Position numbers and translations under genes: made by a program
Virus record (IMG/VR): IMGVR_UViG_3300010885_017866
Span: 1 to 25,835 of that record
Origin: a virus
Direction: 5' to 3' (one strand)
Length of the DNA stretch: 25,835 nt
Shown: in pieces, positions 16,004-23,253 of the stretch
Numbering within the stretch: position 1 is the first letter of the stretch
Layout: every line of letters begins with the position of its first letter
Notes under the pieces: model-generated
The model's database searches: none
Told to the model about the DNA's origin: nothing
The model's input: the letters and a program-made list of their open reading frames with translations, nothing else

Positions 16004-16774
16004 ATGGCATTGCAAACAGAATCTACACTTGAAACGTTAAAACAAAACTTAATCGAATATGTTCGCCTACAGCTGGGCGATCAGATTATTGATATTGAGT
16101 TAGATCCAGGGCACTACGAATCAGCTTATCGTAATGCTATTGGCACTTATCGTCAAAGAGCAGAAAATGCTTACGAAGAAAGTTACACCTTTATGGAACT
16201 TGTAACTAACGTAAATATTTACGATTTGCCAGAAGAAGTAATTACTGTACGTCAAATTTTCCGCCGTACTTTTGGCAACTCTACCGGGCCATATGCGTCT
16301 AACTTTGATCCATTCTCCCAAGCTACAATGAATGTTTACTTAATGAACTTTAACGTAGCTGGAGGTTTGGCAACTTATGATTTTTATTCACAATATGTAG
16401 AATTAGCTGGTCGTATGTTTGGTGCTTATATGAACTATACTTGGAACCCAGTTACCAAAAAGCTACAACTAATTCGTGATCCAAAAGGCACAGGCGAGAA
16501 CGTGTTACTTTGGACATACAACTTAAAGCCAGAAGTAAACTTACTTTCTGATTATCAAATTAAACAATGGATTCGTAATTATATGTTTGGTAACTGTAAA
16601 ACTATGATTGGTGAAGCACGTGAAAAGTTTGCTTCCATTTCCGGACCACAAGGCCCAACATCACTAAACGGTGCCGCAATGAAAGCCGAAGGTATGGCAA
16701 TTATGCAACAATGTATCGAAGATTTGAAAAACTACGTTGACGGAAGTCAGCCCTTAACTTGGGTAATTGGTTAA
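16004..16774 (+). CDS. gp13: Neck protein gp13
   Basis: This 256-residue protein has GGAG at 15995-15998 as ribosome binding site. The N-terminus has the gp13 pattern: LKQNLIEYVRLQLGDQIIDI, then ELDPGHYESAYRNAIGTYRQ (compare T4 gp13, which has a short hydrophobic-Leu-Gly stretch, an 'INVELT' strand and a tyrosine-containing helix). It continues with NVNIYDLPEEVITVRQIFRR, a Tyr/Asn-rich centre (YFDFYSQY-like, residues ~125-145), and a C-terminal half with LLSDYQIKQWIRNYMFGNCK and a helix ending in the SQPLTWVIG tail. gp13 joins gp14 in the neck that seals the packaged head and accepts the tail. In T4 the genes 13-14-15 are contiguous and co-directional; here gp13 lies 1.5 kb away from gp14 on the opposite strand. 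Confidence 0.8.
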   Translation: MALQTESTLETLKQNLIEYVRLQLGDQIIDIELDPGHYESAYRNAIGTYRQRAENAYEESYTFMELVTNVNIYDLPEEVITVRQIFRRTFGNSTGPYASNFDPFSQATMNVYLMNFNVAGGLATYDFYSQYVELAGRMFGAYMNYTWNPVTKKLQLIRDPKGTGENVLLWTYNLKPEVNLLSDYQIKQWIRNYMFGNCKTMIGEAREKFASISGPQGPTSLNGAAMKAEGMAIMQQCIEDLKNYVDGSQPLTWVIG

Positions 16775-16781
16775 ACACTAC

Positions 16782-16810
16782 TTGATTTAATTTGGTTTTT
16801 GTGCTATACT
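16782..16810 (+). promoter_or_regulatory. Sigma70-type promoter (TTGATT - 17 - TATACT), leaderless
   Basis: TTGATT at 16782-16787 and TATACT at 16805-16810 have a 17-base spacer. The predicted start, 16817, is exactly the A of the dexA-like ATG. It drives the exonuclease / acetyltransferase / kinase operon. The final bases CTGTATG match those at the other leaderless starts at 14536 and 25293. Confidence 0.75.
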
Positions 16811-16816
16811 TACTGT

Positions 16817-17344
16817 ATGGCACAACATATCATGATCGACATCGAGGGACTGGACACAGGCCCTACAGCTACTATTTTAACTATAGCGGCACAATCTTTT
16901 GACCCATTTATTGAAGGATATGAAAACAAACCTTCTTTCTACACCAGAGTCACATTAGAGAGTCAAGAAAATCGTTCCATCAACGACGATACTATTGCTT
17001 GGTGGGCCACTCAACCTGAAGCGGCTAAGGAAGCATTTCACGAAGACAACCGCATTCCACTAGATCAAGCATTAGAAGGCTTACACAAACTATGCTGGCA
17101 CGCTGATTTTGTCTGGGCTAACGGCCCTACTTACGACATGAATATTTTAGAAAATGCTTATAGATCATTTGGCCGCCCACAGCCATGGCAATTTTATAAA
17201 GTACGTGACGCAAGAACTATCTACTCACTATGGCCCGACTGCCCCAAACCTCCAGTTGAGCATCACGCATTACAAGATTGCAAACGACAAATTATTATGC
17301 TACAACAAACATTCAAGCACTTAGGAATTAAATCGATTAGATGA
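16817..17344 (+). CDS. dexA: DexA-like DEDDh 3'-5' exonuclease
   Basis: The start is set at ATG 16817; the longer in-frame TTG at 16799 lies within the promoter. The 175-residue protein has the DEDDh exonuclease layout: MIDIEGLD (Asp8, Glu10), SINDDTIAWW (a hallmark of the DexA / Rv2179c-like group), WANGPTYDMNIL (Asp107), KVRDARTIYSL (Asp131) and EHHALQDCKRQI (His149 or His150, Asp154). T4 DexA is ~227 residues and degrades DNA, whereas related bacterial proteins act on RNA, so the substrate is uncertain. All catalytic acids are present. It is the first gene of a three-gene operon with ATGA overlaps, together with a kinase for DNA precursors, which fits host nucleic-acid recycling. Early expression is indicated by the promoter. 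Confidence 0.85.
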   Translation: MAQHIMIDIEGLDTGPTATILTIAAQSFDPFIEGYENKPSFYTRVTLESQENRSINDDTIAWWATQPEAAKEAFHEDNRIPLDQALEGLHKLCWHADFVWANGPTYDMNILENAYRSFGRPQPWQFYKVRDARTIYSLWPDCPKPPVEHHALQDCKRQIIMLQQTFKHLGIKSIR

Positions 17345-17808
17345 TTGAGATTGTTAGCACTCTCGATAATCCTAACGAGGTCGCAGAATTAGTTAGGCGC
17401 TCATTTAATTACACACCCGCAGGAAAAATGCCTGAGCTAATATCTAAAAAGCTAGAGCATTTAGTAGAAATAGAAAAAATAAAATATCTAATAGGGCTTG
17501 TTGAAGCTCCTAAATTTTACATTGTAGCAAAAGATAACACAAACATAATTGGCTTTGGTATTGTAAGTGAATCTAATTTACAATACTTTTATGATTTGAC
17601 TTGGGTATGCGTTGATCCCGAATATAGGAATCAAGGAATTGGCAAACAAATAGTAGCAAAAGCATTAGAATTTGCTAGACAAAAGGATAGAGAAATTGTT
17701 ATAATAACAGAGCGAACTAAGTTTTATGAAAATTTAGGCTTTGATATTTGTAATGAATTCAGACCTGGGTGGTATATGATGCTAACAACGACAATGGGAA
17801 AAATATGA
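17341..17808 (+). CDS. GNAT-family N-acetyltransferase
   Basis: This 155-residue protein overlaps the exonuclease gene by four bases (ATGA). It shows the GNAT acetyl-CoA site: the beta-4 strand LTWVCVDPEYR followed by the pyrophosphate loop R96-NQ-G99-I-G101 and the helix KQIVAKALEFA. A motif-B-like FYENLGF lies at residues 128-134. The N-terminal ~65 residues (NEVAELVRRSFNYTPAGKMP) are variable as in the family and presumably bind the acceptor. The acceptor could be a protein, an antibiotic-like amine or a metabolite; the sequence does not say. Co-expression from an early promoter with a nuclease and a nucleotide kinase makes a host-modifying or DNA-precursor-related role possible, but this is inference. 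The end overlaps the next gene by another ATGA. Confidence 0.85.
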   Translation: MIEIVSTLDNPNEVAELVRRSFNYTPAGKMPELISKKLEHLVEIEKIKYLIGLVEAPKFYIVAKDNTNIIGFGIVSESNLQYFYDLTWVCVDPEYRNQGIGKQIVAKALEFARQKDREIVIITERTKFYENLGFDICNEFRPGWYMMLTTTMGKI

Positions 17809-18470
17809 TTATTGGTGTATGCGGGTTAATAGGTTCAGGTAAGGATACCATTGCGGATTACTTACAAAATATACACCAGTTTCGTAGAGAATCCTTTGCT
17901 CATACGCTTAAAGATGCGGTAGCAAGTGTGTTTGGATGGGACAGAGAATTGTTAGAAGGCCGCACTCGCGAAAGTCGCGAATGGCGTGAGCAAGTGGATG
18001 CTTGGTGGAGTGAACGCTTAGGAATCCCAGGACTAACACCACGCTATGTACTACAATATTGGGGTACAGAAGTATGTCGTAGAGGTTTTCACGACGATAT
18101 TTGGATTGCCTCATTAGAAAACAAACTACGCAAAACACACGACGATATTGTAATCTCGGACTGCCGTTTTCCCAACGAAATTAAGGCAATCAAGGAAGCA
18201 GGCGGTATTGTAATTCGCGTTGTTCGTGGCCCAGAACCTGAGTGGTTTGAGCTGGCTAAAAATGTAAACACTGGAGAATCTAGCTTTCTTTGGCGGCTAG
18301 CTAAAAACAAATTAGATGAATACAAAATTCACGCCAGCGAAACCGCTTGGATAGGCACTAAGTTTGATGCGGTGCTAGATAATAACCAAGACGGATTAGA
18401 TAACCTATACAAACAAGTTAATAATCTGCTGTCAAATCTCCAGCCCGCCACGGCAGATCTGCTTTCTTAA
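17805..18470 (+). CDS. gp1: Deoxynucleoside monophosphate kinase (T4 gp1-like)
   Basis: The start is set at ATG 17805 in the ATGA overlap; the longer reading frame beginning at 17769 would lie within the acetyltransferase gene. The 221-residue protein opens with MIIGVCGLIGSGKDTIADYL, with the Walker A loop at residues 7-14. The dNMP-kinase features follow: FAHTLKDAVASVFGWDRELL, RYVLQYWGTEVCR, IVISDCRFPNEIKAIKEAGG (Asp119, Arg121), VIRVVRG and IHASE. T4 gp1 (241 residues) phosphorylates dTMP, dGMP and modified dCMP for phage DNA synthesis; this protein has the same order of elements and nearly the same length. Last gene of the early operon; its final 53 bases overlap the convergent HNH-like gene. 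Confidence 0.88.
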   Translation: MIIGVCGLIGSGKDTIADYLQNIHQFRRESFAHTLKDAVASVFGWDRELLEGRTRESREWREQVDAWWSERLGIPGLTPRYVLQYWGTEVCRRGFHDDIWIASLENKLRKTHDDIVISDCRFPNEIKAIKEAGGIVIRVVRGPEPEWFELAKNVNTGESSFLWRLAKNKLDEYKIHASETAWIGTKFDAVLDNNQDGLDNLYKQVNNLLSNLQPATADLLS

Positions 18471-18762
18471 CGTCTACAACACAGTTTAAACAAATAGTTT
18501 TTAGATTCTTTTGTACAGGATTATTACAATTTCCGTCTATATGATATACTAATAACTGGGCAGAATACTTGGCTCTAAAGCCACAACGGTCACATACAGG
18601 TTTTTTCCTATATCCGCTTAATTCCCACCTAGGCTTTTGTGCTGGAAGTTTCTTCTTTTTACGAATACAGGCTCCACACTTAGAGCGATAATAGATTTTA
18701 TCGTTTCTATGGTAAGCAATAGCCCTAGGGCGTTGGTTGCAGGCTGGACATATAGGGCGCAT
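18418..18762 (-). CDS. Small HNH-like / zinc-binding protein
   Basis: This 114-residue protein is encoded leftward between the kinase and the sheath gene. Four CxxC knuckles are visible: C5/C8, C29/C32, C57/C60 and C91/C94, implying two zinc sites. Between the last two lies VYHIDGNCNNPVQKNLKTIC, the core of an HNH fold (His74, Asn86). The usual His after the last CxxC is replaced by Val, so the catalytic site may be incomplete. Small HNH-like proteins near terminase and sheath genes are common in T4-like phages and may be homing-type nucleases or DNA-packaging cofactors. Here both a sigma70-type extended -10 and a late element precede the ATG. It is transcribed against the end of the gp1-like gene (53-base overlap). 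Confidence 0.75.
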   Translation of the reverse strand: MRPICPACNQRPRAIAYHRNDKIYYRSKCGACIRKKKKLPAQKPRWELSGYRKKPVCDRCGFRAKYSAQLLVYHIDGNCNNPVQKNLKTICLNCVVDVKKADLPWRAGDLTADY

Positions 18763-18767
18763 ATACC

Positions 18768-18774
18768 TATTTAG
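18768..18774 (-). promoter_or_regulatory. Late promoter element CTAAATA for the HNH-like gene
   Basis: On the minus strand CTAAATA is followed by five bases (GGTAT) and the ATG at 18762. T4 late spacing places the transcript start exactly on the A of the ATG. Confidence 0.5.
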
Positions 18775-18779
18775 TGGCT

Positions 18780-18788
18780 ATTATAGCA
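18780..18788 (-). promoter_or_regulatory. Possible extended -10 promoter (TGCTATAAT)
   Basis: TGCTATAAT on the minus strand fits an extended -10 sigma70-type promoter (TGnTATAAT) with no good -35 at 17 bases. Transcription would start near 18773, giving a ~11-base leader to the HNH-like gene without a clear ribosome binding site. Confidence 0.4.
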
Positions 18789-18838
18789 ACGAACCTATAT
18801 AGTAGGCAGCATCAAATGGGCACTTTTTTAAATAATAG

Positions 18839-18845
18839 CTAAATA
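18839..18845 (+). promoter_or_regulatory. Late promoter element CTAAATA for the sheath gene
   Basis: The rightward CTAAATA has a predicted start near 18851 and a ~24-base leader containing AAGGA at 18863-18867 before the ATG at 18875. It is divergent from the leftward late element at 18768-18774, in a 112-base intergenic region. Confidence 0.65.
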
Positions 18846-18874
18846 TTAGTAATTAATTTAAAAAGGATTTTACA

Positions 18875-21800
18875 ATGGCGAACACATTATTATCTCCAGG
18901 CGTACAAGTTACCGTTACTGACGAGAGCCAATATCTTCCAGCTGCTACGAACTCAGTTCCATTAGTAGTTATTGCTACAGCGCAGAATAAAGTTTCTGGC
19001 GACGGTACTGGAATTGCCCCAGGCACATTAGCAGTTAACGCAGATCAGTTATTTTTGGCTACTAGTCAACGTGCTCTTAGTGCTAATTATGGTGTTCCGT
19101 TCTTCTATCAAACAACTAACGGCACTCCAATTAACGGATACGAACTTAACGAATACGGCTTATTGGCTGCTTATTCCGCTCTTGGTGTTACTAATCGTTG
19201 CTATGTATTACGTGCCGCTATTGACTTAGCCGCTCTTACAGCTACACTAGTTCGTCCTACTGGCGATCCTGCTAATGGCAGTTACTGGTTAGATACTAAT
19301 GATTCACGTTGGGGCTTATTCCAATGGAATCAAACCAATGGCACATTTACTAATCAATCACCATTAGTTATTACAGATTCAATTTATTTAAATCCAAGTT
19401 CAACTGTTCCATTACAAACTTATGGTAGTATTGGTCAATATGCGGTTGTAGCAACTTATTCAACAAATCCAATTTATTACAAGCGTGGTGGCCCAACATC
19501 AACACAATCAAGTGCTACTGATGTTACTAACTTATACAACACATGGGTACAAGTTGGTAGTGACGAATGGCAAACTGCTTGGGCTACGGTACAAGGTCAA
19601 AATACTCCAACAAGTATTACCGCTGGCCAAACATTTAAACTTAATGGTATTGTAATTACAGTTCCAGCTAGTCCAAATAATACAGTAACAGGTATTTCTA
19701 ACGCAATTAATGCTGCTAGTATTGCTGGCGTTTATGCTGCTAACATGAATGGCGCATTAAACATTTATACTGACTCTGGCGCAGGATTTGAATATCCTAT
19801 TAGCGCAGGAACTGCTAACGGCACAACTACAACATTAACATTTGCTAGTGCGCAAGCATCAGCTCCATTTGCAATTGGCAGCACAATTACTGTAGAAGGA
19901 ATTGTTAGTAGTGGGTCTAGTACAACAGACTATAATGGTACATTTGTTGTTACAGCATGCACAACAACACAAGTAAGTTATGCTAATACTTCTAACGCTA
20001 CTTATGTTAGTGGCGGTAGTGCTTATTATGTTAGTGGTACACTTAATGTTGCTAACTTAACAGGCACAGCATTAACTACTTTAGGATTAACACAAGGCAC
20101 ATACAATGCTCCTGCTGTACAATCCAGTCCAAGTTATACAGTCCCACAATGGAACACTTATAGCACAAGTCCAGCTGGCGGAGCTCCAACAGGTTCTATA
20201 TGGCAAAAAACTAATTCTGTAAACTTAGGAACAGCATTAGTTGTTAGTAGATACAATTCAACATTAGGAACATTTGTTGCTCAAGCTACACCATTATACG
20301 CTAGCGATAACGCAGCAATTTATGGTTTAGATCCAGCAGGTGGCGGCTTTAACATTCCATCTGGATCAACCTATGCTCAATATAATCCGTTAGATAATAA
20401 TCAACTTGGATTAAAAATATTTGAACGTTATATTACTGGCGCAACTATTGTAACTGGTAGTAATACTACACAAACATTTACAATAGGTGACAGCTTTAAG
20501 ATAACAGCTACACAACCAGGCACATTAACTGAAGCGGTTGCTATAGTTACATTAACTGGCACTGCAGCAAGTGATTTTATTGCCGCAGTTAGTTCTGCTG
20601 ATATCTCTTATGTTAGCGCAACAATTAATAGTGCTGGCTCCATTGTGTTTACACACAGCGCAGGTGGCGATATTTACTTAAGAGAAATTATTGGTACTCC
20701 TGTAGCCGACGCTGGATTTACAACTAATACACAGTTTGTACGCCAAGGATATTATTTAGGTAATCCAGATTACTTAATCTTGTCTAACTGGGTAGGTAGT
20801 CCATTGTTTACATATACAGCAACTAATTCTGCTCCATTCCAAGATCCTACAACAGGTACATACTGGTATTATAGTGATCCTACTCAAGTAGACATTATGG
20901 TCCAAGAAAACGGTGAGTGGGTTGGATATCAAACAGTTACTTCAGATGCTCGTGGTTATAACTTAACATTGTGTAATGCTACTGGTCCTATTATTAGTGC
21001 TAGTGCTCCAACTACACAAACTGACACAGCACAAAGTCCGTTACAGTATGGTGATTTATGGGTTAACACAAGTGACTTAGAAGATTATCCATTGTTATAC
21101 CGCTGGGAAAATGTAAGTGGTGTACCACAATGGGTACAGATTGACAATACAGATGCTACTGATCCAAGTGGTATTTTATTCCAAGATGCTCGTTGGGCAC
21201 CTAACGGTACAACTAACCCAGTTACTGACGCATTGCCAACAATCCAATCATTGTTGACAAGTAACTATTTAGATATTGATGCTCCAAATCCATTACTATA
21301 TCCACAAGGTATTTTATTATGGAACACACGTCGTTCAGGATTTAATGTTAAAACATTCCAAGAGAATTACTTTAACAATCAAAGTTTCCCAACATACGAC
21401 TGGGTATCTACTACTGCTTACACCATTGGTGAATATGTTCAGTATAGTGGGTCTAACTATGTTTGTATTTTAAACAATACAAATCAAACACCTGATACAT
21501 CAACAACTTATTGGTCAGTTCAAACTGAAACTAATACATGGTTAACAGCTTCTGGCAACCGTCCAGACGGTGGACCATATATGGGTCGTCAGTCACAACG
21601 TCAAATTATTGTTGAATCTTTACGTGCTGCTATTAATACTAATACACAGATTCGCGAAGAACAAAACTACTATAACTTAATTGCTGTTCCTGGATATCCA
21701 GAGTTATCAACTAACATGGTAGAGTTGAACAACGAAATTAATAACGTAGCGTTTAACATTATTGACACACCATTACGTTTGAAACCAATTGATGTTGTTA

Positions 21801-22531
21801 CATGGGCTACAAACAATGATGGATTAGGATTACCTAGCGGTGACGGTAACTTTGCTACAGGCGATAGCTACTCAGGTACATTCTACCCAAGTTGCGAAAC
21901 ATTTGATTTAAGTGGTAACACAGTTGTTACATACCCAAGTCACATGATGATCCGTACAATTATTCGTTCAGACGAAGTTGCTTATCCATGGTTAGCTCCA
22001 GCTGGCACACGTCGTGGTTTAGTTGACAACGCATTCCAATTAGGCTATTTAGATGGCATTACTGGCATCTTCCAAACATTAAGTGTTGGCCAAGCATTAC
22101 GTGATGTATTGTATCCAAATCATATCAACCCAATTACCTTTATCCCAGGTGTTGGTATTGTAAACTTTGGTAACTTAACATTACAATTAACCCCAACAGC
22201 GTTGGATCGTATTAACGTAGCTCGTTTAGTAGCGTTTATCCGTGCTAGATTAGTTGTAATTGGTAAGCAATACTTGTTTGAGCCTAACGATCAAATTACT
22301 CGTACAGAAATTAGCAACTCTATTACTAGCTTATTGCTTGATATTGTAGCTAAACGCGGTATTTACGATTACTTGGTTGTTTGCGACAATACAAATAATA
22401 CACCTACTACAATCGACCAAAATCAGTTGTGGGTAGATATTGCTATTGAACCAGTGAAAGCTGTGGAATTCATCTATATTCCATTGCGTATTGAGAATAC
22501 TGGAGCGATTGCTCAACAGGCTATTGCCTAA
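18875..22531 (+). CDS. gp18: Tail sheath protein gp18 (enlarged, 1218 aa)
   Basis: The N-terminus MANTLLSPGVQVTVTDESQY, followed by VPLVVIATAQNK, is characteristic of T4-type sheath. The C-terminal ~310 residues are the conserved contractile core: RQSQRQIIVESLRAAINTNT, NNVAFNIIDTPLRLKP, YPSHMMIRTIIRSDEVAYPW, NHINPITFIPGVGIVNFGN, LDRINVARLVAFIRARL and VDIAIEPVKAVEFIYIPLRI. T4 gp18 has 659 residues. The ~560 extra lie in the middle and include several Trp/Tyr-rich repeats of the form PxxGxYWxxTxxxxWxLxxWNxxxGxF (residues ~125-160, ~440-470, ~665-760), a long Thr/Ser/Ala beta region (~250-420), and a carbohydrate-binding-like module at ~841-885. The extra domains probably decorate the outside of the tail. 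Strong ribosome binding site and late promoter indicate high late expression. Confidence 0.92.
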   Translation: MANTLLSPGVQVTVTDESQYLPAATNSVPLVVIATAQNKVSGDGTGIAPGTLAVNADQLFLATSQRALSANYGVPFFYQTTNGTPINGYELNEYGLLAAYSALGVTNRCYVLRAAIDLAALTATLVRPTGDPANGSYWLDTNDSRWGLFQWNQTNGTFTNQSPLVITDSIYLNPSSTVPLQTYGSIGQYAVVATYSTNPIYYKRGGPTSTQSSATDVTNLYNTWVQVGSDEWQTAWATVQGQNTPTSITAGQTFKLNGIVITVPASPNNTVTGISNAINAASIAGVYAANMNGALNIYTDSGAGFEYPISAGTANGTTTTLTFASAQASAPFAIGSTITVEGIVSSGSSTTDYNGTFVVTACTTTQVSYANTSNATYVSGGSAYYVSGTLNVANLTGTALTTLGLTQGTYNAPAVQSSPSYTVPQWNTYSTSPAGGAPTGSIWQKTNSVNLGTALVVSRYNSTLGTFVAQATPLYASDNAAIYGLDPAGGGFNIPSGSTYAQYNPLDNNQLGLKIFERYITGATIVTGSNTTQTFTIGDSFKITATQPGTLTEAVAIVTLTGTAASDFIAAVSSADISYVSATINSAGSIVFTHSAGGDIYLREIIGTPVADAGFTTNTQFVRQGYYLGNPDYLILSNWVGSPLFTYTATNSAPFQDPTTGTYWYYSDPTQVDIMVQENGEWVGYQTVTSDARGYNLTLCNATGPIISASAPTTQTDTAQSPLQYGDLWVNTSDLEDYPLLYRWENVSGVPQWVQIDNTDATDPSGILFQDARWAPNGTTNPVTDALPTIQSLLTSNYLDIDAPNPLLYPQGILLWNTRRSGFNVKTFQENYFNNQSFPTYDWVSTTAYTIGEYVQYSGSNYVCILNNTNQTPDTSTTYWSVQTETNTWLTASGNRPDGGPYMGRQSQRQIIVESLRAAINTNTQIREEQNYYNLIAVPGYPELSTNMVELNNEINNVAFNIIDTPLRLKPIDVVTWATNNDGLGLPSGDGNFATGDSYSGTFYPSCETFDLSGNTVVTYPSHMMIRTIIRSDEVAYPWLAPAGTRRGLVDNAFQLGYLDGITGIFQTLSVGQALRDVLYPNHINPITFIPGVGIVNFGNLTLQLTPTALDRINVARLVAFIRARLVVIGKQYLFEPNDQITRTEISNSITSLLLDIVAKRGIYDYLVVCDNTNNTPTTIDQNQLWVDIAIEPVKAVEFIYIPLRIENTGAIAQQAIA
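21395..21530 (+). other. Carbohydrate-binding-like module inserted in the sheath
   Basis: Residues ~841-885 of gp18 read YDWVSTTAYTIGEYVQYSGS, then NYVCILNNTNQTPDTSTTYW. This fits the CBM5/12-type pattern W...Y..G..V.Y.G..Y.C...N....P.....YW, with the terminal YW at residues 879-880. It sits just before the conserved sheath core, so it would be surface-exposed. A similar module is in gp14. Confidence 0.65.
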
Positions 22532-22540
22532 AAAGGACAT

Positions 22541-22564
22541 GGGTGGCGGGGAAACTTTCCACCC
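22541..22564 (+). other. GNRA-capped hairpin between sheath and tube genes
   Basis: GGGTGG (22541-22546) pairs perfectly with CCACCC (22559-22564). Inside, after one C/T mismatch, GGG can pair with CTT around a GAAA tetraloop (22551-22554). A run of A, not T, follows on the plus strand, so it is not a classic rho-independent terminator for gp18. It could instead be a processing or stability element or a weak terminator. It lies 10 bases after the sheath stop and 12 bases before the late element of gp19. Confidence 0.5.
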
Positions 22565-22575
22565 AAAAATATTAA

Positions 22576-22582
22576 CTAAATA
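22576..22582 (+). promoter_or_regulatory. Late promoter element CTAAATA for the tube gene
   Basis: CTAAATA with predicted start near 22588 gives a ~16-base leader containing GGAG at 22592-22595 before the ATG at 22604. Confidence 0.6.
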
Positions 22583-22603
22583 AAAGTAACTGGAGATTAA
22601 CAA

Positions 22604-23248
22604 ATGGCAACATCATCACTAACTAACATGACCGTACCGCTGCCGACAGATCAGAGCGCGCCAACGCAGGGTCTGTTGATGCCAAAATTAGCGTTCCGCT
22701 TTCGCGTGTTCTTTACCAACTTTGGCGTTAGCACACCAACAACAGAATTAACTAAGCAGGTCATGAAGTTTGACCGCCCACACGTTGAGTTTACAGAAAT
22801 CATGTTACCAATTTATAACAGTAGTGTAAAAATTGCTGGCAAATATAAATGGAGTGATATTACTTGTGATCTCCGCGATGACGCACAAGGTAGCGTAAGT
22901 AAATTAGTTGGCGAACAGTTACAGAAACAATTAGACTTCTTAGAGCAAAGCTCAGCATCTTCTGCTATTGACTATAAGTTTACAACACAGTTCCAAGTAC
23001 TTGACGGTGGTAACGGCGCTGTTGCTCCAGTAGTATTAGAGCAATGGAACATTTTAGGTTGCTACTTAAAAGACGTTAATTACAACACAATGGACTATGG
23101 CACATCTGAAGCAGTTAAAATTACTATGTCTATTACATTTGATAACGCCCTTCAAGTTAATCAAGCTGGTGCTACAGTTGGCGTTGGTGAAGTAATCAAC
23201 AATACTCGTACTCCTACTGGAACAGCTACCGGCGCCGGCGGCCTCTAA
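22604..23248 (+). CDS. gp19: Tail tube protein gp19
   Basis: This 214-residue protein lies directly after the sheath, as gp19 does in T4-like phages. It has the tube-fold plan: KLAFRFRVFFTNFGV (beta strand), TKQVMKFDRPHVEFTEIMLP, IAGKYKWSDITCDLRDDAQG, a helix VGEQLQKQLDFLEQ, FTTQFQVLDG, and QWNILGCYLKDVNYNTMDYG followed by VKITMSITFDNALQ. T4 gp19 is 163 residues; the extra length is mostly a ~20-residue N-terminal lead and a Gly/Thr-rich C-terminal tail. It forms the inner tube through which DNA passes. It has its own late promoter and GGAG ribosome binding site, as expected for a highly expressed virion protein. Confidence 0.88.
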   Translation: MATSSLTNMTVPLPTDQSAPTQGLLMPKLAFRFRVFFTNFGVSTPTTELTKQVMKFDRPHVEFTEIMLPIYNSSVKIAGKYKWSDITCDLRDDAQGSVSKLVGEQLQKQLDFLEQSSASSAIDYKFTTQFQVLDGGNGAVAPVVLEQWNILGCYLKDVNYNTMDYGTSEAVKITMSITFDNALQVNQAGATVGVGEVINNTRTPTGTATGAGGL

Positions 23249-23253
23249 ACCAA

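Noticed and set aside
16799-16816. TTG at 16799 as start of the dexA-like gene
   Set aside because: It overlaps the promoter -10 region, and the ATG at 16817 fits the family start just before the MIDIE motif.
17769-17804. Longer start of the kinase gene at 17769
   Set aside because: It falls within the acetyltransferase gene. The ATGA overlap at 17805 gives a start immediately before the P-loop strand as in the family.
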